NCBI RefSeq assembly: GCF_003598715.1
Contig: NZ_QZFU01000019.1
Span: forward strand, 310,001-374,000
Reading direction: 5' to 3'
Length of the DNA stretch: 64,000 nt
Origin: Nocardia panacis
GTDB taxonomy: Bacteria > Actinomycetota > Actinomycetes > Mycobacteriales > Mycobacteriaceae
Program-made: the position numbers and the translations under genes
The notes under the pieces: model-generated
What the model was told of the DNA's origin: nothing
Database searches by the model: none
What the model saw: the letters and a program-made list of their open reading frames with translations, nothing else
Shown here: positions 59,241 to 64,000 of the stretch, piece by piece
Numbering within the stretch: position 1 is the stretch's first letter
Layout of the letters: each line of letters opens with the position of its first letter

Positions 59241-61171
59241 CAGTCCTCGGTCCCCTTGTTCTTGTGGTCGTGCGAGAGGGCCTCATGGATGACCGCGGGC
59301 TCGGCCGCCGACTCGTCCTCGTCGAACAGCGGGCGAATGCCGCGCGCGGCCATGATCTCGTCATTGCTGGTGCCCGAGGCGACCATCGGCCACACCTGGG
59401 CGTCCTTGCCGACGATGAAATCGATCACCACGGGGCGGTCGTTGATGGACTGGGCCTCGCGGATGGCGGCCTCCACGTCCTGCTCGCGTTCGACCCGGAT
59501 GCCGTGGCAGCCGAGCGCCTCGGCGAGTTTCACGAAATCCGGGATGCGCAGGGTGTGGGTGCCCAGATCGGTGTTGGAGTAGCGCTGCTCGTAGAACAGG
59601 GTCTGCCACTGGCGCACCATGCCGAGATTGCCGTTGTTGATCAGGGCGACCTTGATCGGGACGCCCTCGACGGCGCAGGTGGCCAATTCCTGATTGGTCA
59701 TCTGGAAGCAGCCGTCGCCGTCGACCGCCCACACCTCTTTGTCGGGGCAGCCCATCTTCGCGCCCATGGCGGCCGGGACCGAGTAGCCCATGGTGCCGAG
59801 GCCACCGGAGTTCAGCCAGGTGCGCGGCTTCTCGTACTTGATGAACTGCGCGGCCCACATCTGGTGCTGGCCGACACCCGCGCAGTAGATGGCGTCGGGT
59901 CCGGCCAGGCGGCCCAGCGCCTCGATGACGAACTCCGGGGACAGCGACCCATCCTTCGGCTGAGTCCAGCCCAAGGGGTACTGGGAGCGCACGCCGTCGA
60001 GGTACTCCCACCACTCGGCGAGCTCCAACAGCGGACGCTGCTTCGCGGACGGGTCGGCCTTCAGCGTCTCGATCAGTTCGGCGATGACCTCGCGGCAGTC
60101 GCCCACGATCGGGACATCCGCGTGACGGTTCTTGCCGATCTCGGCCGGATCGATATCGGCGTGGATCACCCTGGCCGCAGGTGCGAACGAATCGAGCTGG
60201 CCGGTGACCCGGTCATCGAAGCGCGCACCCAGCGTGATGAGCAGATCGGACTTCTGCAGGGCGGCGACGGCTCCCACGGTGCCGTGCATACCGGGCATAC
60301 CCATGTTCAGGTGGTGGCTGTCCGGGAACGCGCCGCGCGCCATCAGCGTGGTGACCACCGGGATGCCGGTGAGTTCGGCCAGTTCCAGCAGCTCCGGGGC
60401 GGCGTCGGCCTTGATCACGCCGCCGCCGACGTACAGCACCGGGGCCTTGGCCTCCAGGATCATCCTGGCGGCCTCGCGCACCTGCTTGCCGTGCGGTTTG
60501 GTGACCGGCCGGTAGCCGGGCAGGCGCATTTCCGGCGGCCAGGTGAAGGTGGTCTGCGCCTGGAGCACATCCTTCGGGATGTCGACCAGGACCGCGCCGG
60601 GACGACCGGAGGCGGCCAGATAGAACGCCTCGGCCAGGATGCGCGGGATATCGACGGGCTCGGTGATGAGGAAGTTGTGCTTGGTGACCGGCATGGTGAT
60701 GCCGGAGATATCGGCCTCCTGGAAGGCGTCGGTGCCGATGAGGCCGCGCCCGACCTGGCCGGTGATGGCGACGATCGGCACCGAATCCATCTGCGCGTCC
60801 GCGATCGGGGTGACCAGGTTGGTCGCGCCGGGACCGGAGGTGGCCATGCACACGCCGACCTTGCCGGTGGCCTGGGCGTAACCGGTGGCCGCGTGACCCG
60901 CGCCCTGTTCGTGCCGGACCAGTACGTGGCGCACCTTGACCGAATCGAAGAGCGGATCGTAGACCGGAAGGATCGCGCCGCCGGGAATGCCGAACACCGT
61001 ATCGACGCCGAGTTCCTCGAGCGAACGGATCACCGATTGCGCGCCGGTGACCCGCTCGGGCGGGAGCTGGCGGCGGTTGGCGGTCGTCGCGGCGGGTTGT
61101 GCGGCCTGCTGAGTGGCCGTGGGCGCCGGCCTGCGGGCCGAGGGCCCTGGCCGGGCGGTTGGTGCGCTCAC
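59240..61171 (-). CDS. ilvB: Acetolactate synthase catalytic subunit
   Basis: A 643-residue ThDP enzyme: condenses pyruvate to acetolactate (or with 2-ketobutyrate). After an Ala/Pro-rich N-tail, TGAQSVIRSLEELGVDTVFG and IPGGAILPVYDPL are the PYR-domain start; the catalytic Glu lies in VLVRHEQGAGHAATGYAQAT and the ThDP motif is AVDGDGCFQMTNQELATC. The GTG at 61171 follows a weak GAAACGAGACG. It is preceded by a leader peptide and attenuator. Confidence 0.98.
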   Translation of the reverse strand: MSAPTARPGPSARRPAPTATQQAAQPAATTANRRQLPPERVTGAQSVIRSLEELGVDTVFGIPGGAILPVYDPLFDSVKVRHVLVRHEQGAGHAATGYAQATGKVGVCMATSGPGATNLVTPIADAQMDSVPIVAITGQVGRGLIGTDAFQEADISGITMPVTKHNFLITEPVDIPRILAEAFYLAASGRPGAVLVDIPKDVLQAQTTFTWPPEMRLPGYRPVTKPHGKQVREAARMILEAKAPVLYVGGGVIKADAAPELLELAELTGIPVVTTLMARGAFPDSHHLNMGMPGMHGTVGAVAALQKSDLLITLGARFDDRVTGQLDSFAPAARVIHADIDPAEIGKNRHADVPIVGDCREVIAELIETLKADPSAKQRPLLELAEWWEYLDGVRSQYPLGWTQPKDGSLSPEFVIEALGRLAGPDAIYCAGVGQHQMWAAQFIKYEKPRTWLNSGGLGTMGYSVPAAMGAKMGCPDKEVWAVDGDGCFQMTNQELATCAVEGVPIKVALINNGNLGMVRQWQTLFYEQRYSNTDLGTHTLRIPDFVKLAEALGCHGIRVEREQDVEAAIREAQSINDRPVVIDFIVGKDAQVWPMVASGTSNDEIMAARGIRPLFDEDESAAEPAVIHEALSHDHKNKGTED

Positions 61172-61265
61172 CGTCTCGTTTCCTAACTGCTTGTCGGTCC
61201 GACCCCGGATCGTTGCGTGACATGCGGTGTCTTGCGCCGCGCCCAGCCGAAGCGTACTCCGAACA

Positions 61266-61301
61266 TAAAAAAGCCCCCGACCAGCGGATGCTGTTCGAGG
61301 G
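61266..61301 (-). terminator. ilvB attenuator terminator
   Basis: On the minus strand CCCTCGAACAGC and GCTGGTCGGGGG form a stem with six T after it (A-run 61267-61272 on plus). It is an intrinsic terminator in front of ilvB and behind the leader peptide. An upstream segment (61303-61310) can instead pair with the end of the leader peptide coding sequence. Confidence 0.93.
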
Positions 61302-61347
61302 TGGCGCGTCGCAACGCGAGCTGACGTAATCGACTAGAAAGTCTGGC

Positions 61348-61395
61348 TCAACGCTGGACGCGCCGGCTAATTACGAGAAGCTCGATTCGATTCAC
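61348..61395 (-). CDS. ilvB leader peptide
   Basis: A 15-codon frame GTG...TGA coding for M-NRIELLVISRRVQR. Codons 4-9 are rich in Ile, Leu and Val, the amino acids made by the pathway. A ribosome stalled there would cover GGCGCGTC (codons 11-13), which can pair with GACGCGCC just before the terminator, the classical arrangement of attenuation. The GTG lies eight bases past a likely -10 box (61403-61408), so it is probably leaderless. Peptides with this feature are known before ilvB in Corynebacterium and Mycobacterium. Confidence 0.88.
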   Translation of the reverse strand: MNRIELLVISRRVQR

Positions 61396-61402
61396 GTCGA
61401 CG

Positions 61403-61432
61403 ACGTTATGCGCGCGCAAACCTCGGAGTCAA
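61403..61432 (-). promoter_or_regulatory. Probable ilvB promoter
   Basis: On the minus strand, TTGACT (61427-61432) and TAACGT (61403-61408) are separated by 18 bases. The +1 would be near 61396, one base before the leader peptide GTG. Confidence 0.65.
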
Positions 61433-61448
61433 ACGGCTGACCCGTGAC

Positions 61449-61465
61449 GTCTCATTATGTGAGAC
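61449..61465. promoter_or_regulatory. Palindromic operator upstream of ilvB
   Basis: GTCTCATTATGTGAGAC, 17 bp, with arms GTCTCA/TGAGAC. The middle 15 bases match the operator near ltbR except for two positions. It lies about 60 bp upstream of the likely ilvB start point. Confidence 0.8.
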
Positions 61466-61511
61466 AGCAGTGGTTGAATGTGTGCGTTCACCAGGATGCG
61501 AAGATGGTGGT

Positions 61512-62030
61512 GTGTCATCACCGCATCAGTCCGTGCCACCGCTGGAATCGTCCCATACCGCCGAGGCTGGGGAACAAACGGGTCAGCAGGTGCGGACCAT
61601 CCGCGTCCCGCCGCTCGCCTACCTGGGGCTGCTGGTTCTGTTCTTCAGCGTCTTCTTTTTCTTCGCGGGCTGGCCGCTCGGGCTGTGGTGGCTGCTGCTG
61701 ATTCCGGTCGCGGGCGTGGTCTGGGTGGCGCGCACCCGCACGGTGCTCTCCGAATCCGGACTCGAGCTGCGCCGCGTCTTCGGCTCCCGACATGTGGGAT
61801 GGGCGCAGTTGAAGGGCGTCAGCATTCCCAAGCGCGGCTTCGTCCGAGCGCACCTGACCGACGGGTCGACGGTCAAACTGCCCGCGGTGACCTACGACCG
61901 ACTGCGCGATCTGATCGCGGCCTCGCACGGACGGATTCCGGACCTGTTCGCGGCCGAGGAGGCGGCACGCGACGCCGCCGCGAACGCGGCGGCCGAGGAC
62001 GACAAGGACGCGGCGGCCGACGACAAGTGA
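61512..62030 (+). CDS. PH-domain membrane protein (Cfp6-like)
   Basis: A 172-residue protein: hydrophilic N-tail, two membrane helices (about 37-55, 58-75: YLGLLVLFFSVFFFFAGWPL and GLWWLLLIPVAGVVWVA), then a bacterial PH domain (TVLSESGLELRRVFGSRHVG, WAQLKGVSIPKRGFVRAHLT). It resembles Cfp6 (Rv3004) beside ilvB in M. tuberculosis, from memory. The C-terminus is Ala/Asp/Lys-rich. GTG at 61512 is preferred; an in-frame GTG at 61470 lies too near the operator. Function unknown. Confidence 0.85.
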   Translation: MSSPHQSVPPLESSHTAEAGEQTGQQVRTIRVPPLAYLGLLVLFFSVFFFFAGWPLGLWWLLLIPVAGVVWVARTRTVLSESGLELRRVFGSRHVGWAQLKGVSIPKRGFVRAHLTDGSTVKLPAVTYDRLRDLIAASHGRIPDLFAAEEAARDAAANAAAEDDKDAAADDK

Positions 62031-62258
62031 GCGCCTACCGGTAGGCTGATACGCGACGGTGCCGGATACGACACAACCGATGACACCGCCCGCGCCGACG
62101 ACACCCTCGCGGCGACCAAGGCTTCGGCGCGACAACAGCGCCGCCACCAGCGAATCGCACCGATTCCGCCGAGAGTAACGTTGAGGATTCGCCGAACTCC
62201 GCTCCCGCGAGCGAGTCGGCGCAGTCGCACATCAGCCCCCGCGACCTCCGAGGACACC
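62031..62258. other. Intergenic stretch before ilvD
   Basis: No gene is supported. CCTACCGGTAGG (62034-62045) is a perfect 12-bp palindrome. No leader peptide, terminator or T-box was recognised, unlike in front of ilvB. Confidence 0.5.
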
Positions 62259-64000
62259 ATGCCACCGCTCCGTTCCCGAACCACCACCATCGGCCGCAAT
62301 GCCGCGGGCGCGCGCTCGCTCTGGCGCGCCACCGGTCTGACCGACTCCGATTTCGGCAAGCCGATTGTCGCCATCGCGAATTCCTACACCCAGTTCGTGC
62401 CCGGCCACGTGCACCTCAAGGATGTCGGCGAGATCGTCGCCGCCGCGGTGCGCGCGGCGGGCGGGGTGCCGCGCGAATTCCACACCATCGCGGTGGACGA
62501 CGGTATCGCCATGGGTCACGGCGGCATGCTCTATTCGCTGCCCTCGCGCGAGATCATCGCCGACTCGGTGGAGTACATGGTCAACGCGCACACCGCCGAC
62601 GCGCTGGTCTGCATCTCCAACTGCGACAAGATCACACCGGGCATGCTCAACGCGGCCATGCGCGTCAACATCCCGACGGTGTTCGTCTCCGGCGGGCCGA
62701 TGGAGGCGGGCAAGGCCGTGGTCGTCGGCGGTGTGGCGCAGGCCCCCACCGATCTGATCACCGCCATCGCCGCCAGCGCCAACGACTCGGTGTCCGAGGA
62801 GGGCCTGAGCGAGGTCGAGCGCAGTGCGTGTCCCACCTGCGGCTCCTGCTCGGGCATGTTCACCGCCAATTCCATGAACTGCCTCACCGAGGCGCTGGGT
62901 CTGGCCCTGCCCGGCAATGGTTCGGTGCTGGCCACCCACGCCGCGCGGCGCGCGCTGTTCGAGCGGGCGGGTTCGATCGTCGTCGATATCGCCAATCGCT
63001 GGTACCGCGAGGACGACGCGTCGGTGCTGCCCCGGAATGTGGCCGATGCCAAGGCATTCCGCAATGCGATGACCCTCGACGTCGCCATGGGCGGATCCAC
63101 CAATACGGTGCTGCACACACTGGCCGCCGCCCAGGAGGGTGAGATCGACTTCGATCTCACCACCATCGACGAGATCTCGCGCCGGGTGCCGTGCCTGTCC
63201 AAGGTCGCCCCCAACTCCGACTACCACATGGAGGATGTGCACCGGGCGGGCGGCATCCCGGCCATCCTCGGCGAGCTGCGTCGCGGCGGACTGCTCGATC
63301 CCGAGGTGCGCACCGTCCATTCGGCGAGCTTCGACGAATGGCTCGACACCTGGGATATCCGCTCGGGCAAGACCTCCGATGCGGCGCTGGAACTGTTCCA
63401 CGCCGCGCCGGGCGGGGTGCGCACCACCGAACCGTTCTCCACCGAGAACCGCTGGTCGTCCCTGGACACCGACGCCGAGAAGGGCTGCATCCGCGATATC
63501 GCGCACGCCTACACCGTCGAGGGCGGACTGTGTGTGCTGCGCGGCAATATCGCCCTCGACGGGGCCATCCTCAAGACCGCGGGTATCGACGAGTCCCTGT
63601 TCAGCTTTCAGGGTCCGGCCGTGGTGGTCGAATCGCAGGAGGCCGCGGTCTCGGCCATCCTCAACAAGGAGATCAAGCCGGGCGATGTGATCGTCATCCG
63701 CTACGAGGGTCCGGCGGGCGGTCCGGGCATGCAGGAGATGCTGCACCCCACCGCATTCCTGAAGGGCGCGGGCCTGGGCAAGGTGTGCGCGCTCATCACC
63801 GACGGCCGCTTCTCCGGCGGCACCTCCGGACTGTCCATCGGGCATATCTCGCCCGAGGCGGCCAGCGGCGGCACGATCGGTCTGATCGAGAACGGCGACC
63901 AGATCCGCATCGATGTGCACACCCGCGCACTGGAACTGCTGGTCTCCGATGCGGTGCTGGCCGAGCGCCGCGCGAAGATGGAGGCGTCCGAGCGCCCCTG
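62259..64000 (+). CDS. ilvD: Dihydroxy-acid dehydratase (3' end outside window)
   Basis: Third common step of branched-chain amino acid synthesis. About 580 of some 615 residues are present. MPPLRSRTTTIGRNAAGARS and LWRATGLTDSDFGKPIVAIA, then FVPGHVHLKDVG, VCISNCDKITPGML and ACPTCGSCSGMFTANSMNCL (cluster cysteines) match the long E. coli-type enzyme closely. A later ITDGRFSGGTSGLSIGHISP is the active-site end. Known mycobacterial IlvD (Rv0189c, from memory) belongs to another subtype and location. Starts ATG 62259; the stop lies beyond 64000. Confidence 0.96.
   Translation, partial: MPPLRSRTTTIGRNAAGARSLWRATGLTDSDFGKPIVAIANSYTQFVPGHVHLKDVGEIVAAAVRAAGGVPREFHTIAVDDGIAMGHGGMLYSLPSREIIADSVEYMVNAHTADALVCISNCDKITPGMLNAAMRVNIPTVFVSGGPMEAGKAVVVGGVAQAPTDLITAIAASANDSVSEEGLSEVERSACPTCGSCSGMFTANSMNCLTEALGLALPGNGSVLATHAARRALFERAGSIVVDIANRWYREDDASVLPRNVADAKAFRNAMTLDVAMGGSTNTVLHTLAAAQEGEIDFDLTTIDEISRRVPCLSKVAPNSDYHMEDVHRAGGIPAILGELRRGGLLDPEVRTVHSASFDEWLDTWDIRSGKTSDAALELFHAAPGGVRTTEPFSTENRWSSLDTDAEKGCIRDIAHAYTVEGGLCVLRGNIALDGAILKTAGIDESLFSFQGPAVVVESQEAAVSAILNKEIKPGDVIVIRYEGPAGGPGMQEMLHPTAFLKGAGLGKVCALITDGRFSGGTSGLSIGHISPEAASGGTIGLIENGDQIRIDVHTRALELLVSDAVLAERRAKMEASERP

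Noticed and set aside
61478..62044. Alternative frame overlapping the PH-domain gene
   Set aside because: Arg-rich with no domain; the PH frame has membrane helices and a family match.
1..64000. CRISPR array, prophage, transposon or integrase
   Set aside because: No regularly spaced repeats, transposase, integrase or attachment-like duplications were found; the tandem repeats are short, in-frame and coding.

Overview
The window is high-GC DNA from an actinomycete of the order Mycobacteriales, most likely Nocardia or a close relative. The evidence is codon usage with many GTG starts and several apparently leaderless genes, F420-linked genes (cofC/fbiD, a Ddn-like protein, a PPOX protein), a histone-tailed HU protein, RamB, and a gene order that I recognise from memory as that of Mycobacterium tuberculosis around Rv2967c-Rv3003c. 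No phage, insertion sequence or CRISPR array was seen.

Region by region. 0-7 kb: pyruvate carboxylase (3' end outside the window), a family 2 glycosyltransferase, and a cobalamin riboswitch in front of metE. 7-21.4 kb: a DUF1737 protein, ramB, recG, a DhaL/FakA-like protein, rpmB, an acetyltransferase with an enoyl-CoA hydratase, an alpha/beta hydrolase, a small secreted protein, ung, thiL, a DUF3515 protein, ddl, gpsA and cofC. 21.5-37.6 kb: ppk-mutT1, hupB, leuD-leuC with a divergent IclR regulator, a PPOX protein, a DUF5302 protein, a C-rich non-coding stretch, tRNA-Glu and tRNA-Gln, gltX with a FAH-family protein, an MFS transporter, a TetR regulator with twin operators, leuB and serA.

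37.7-57.6 kb looks like accessory DNA placed between serA and ilvC. It holds a 38-codon peptide gene with its own strong terminator, a LysR/MFS divergent pair, a cold shock gene, an inositol catabolic operon (iolE-like, three ABC transporter genes, iolC, a Cgl0159-type aldolase-like gene, iolB, iolD) divergent from a LacI regulator and iolG, a solitary C5-cytosine DNA methyltransferase, a Ddn-like/TetR pair, three tandem paralogues of a small secreted protein family, and a MarR/FAD-monooxygenase pair.

57.6-64 kb: ilvC, ilvN and ilvB transcribed together behind a leader peptide and an intrinsic terminator (attenuator), a PH-domain protein like Cfp6, and the 5' part of ilvD. The leu and ilv genes form one branched-chain amino acid block. 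A shared 15-bp palindrome of the form TCTCA-N5-YGAGA lies at the leuC/IclR junction and upstream of ilvB, with a weaker copy before the MFS gene at 32.8 kb, which suggests one local regulon.

The most unusual things seen are the complete ilvB attenuator with a probably leaderless leader peptide, the shared palindrome, the family of three small secreted proteins with one Asn-Pro repeat tail, in-frame 21- and 27-bp repeat expansions in three housekeeping or catabolic proteins, and poly-C tracts of 14 and 19 bases.
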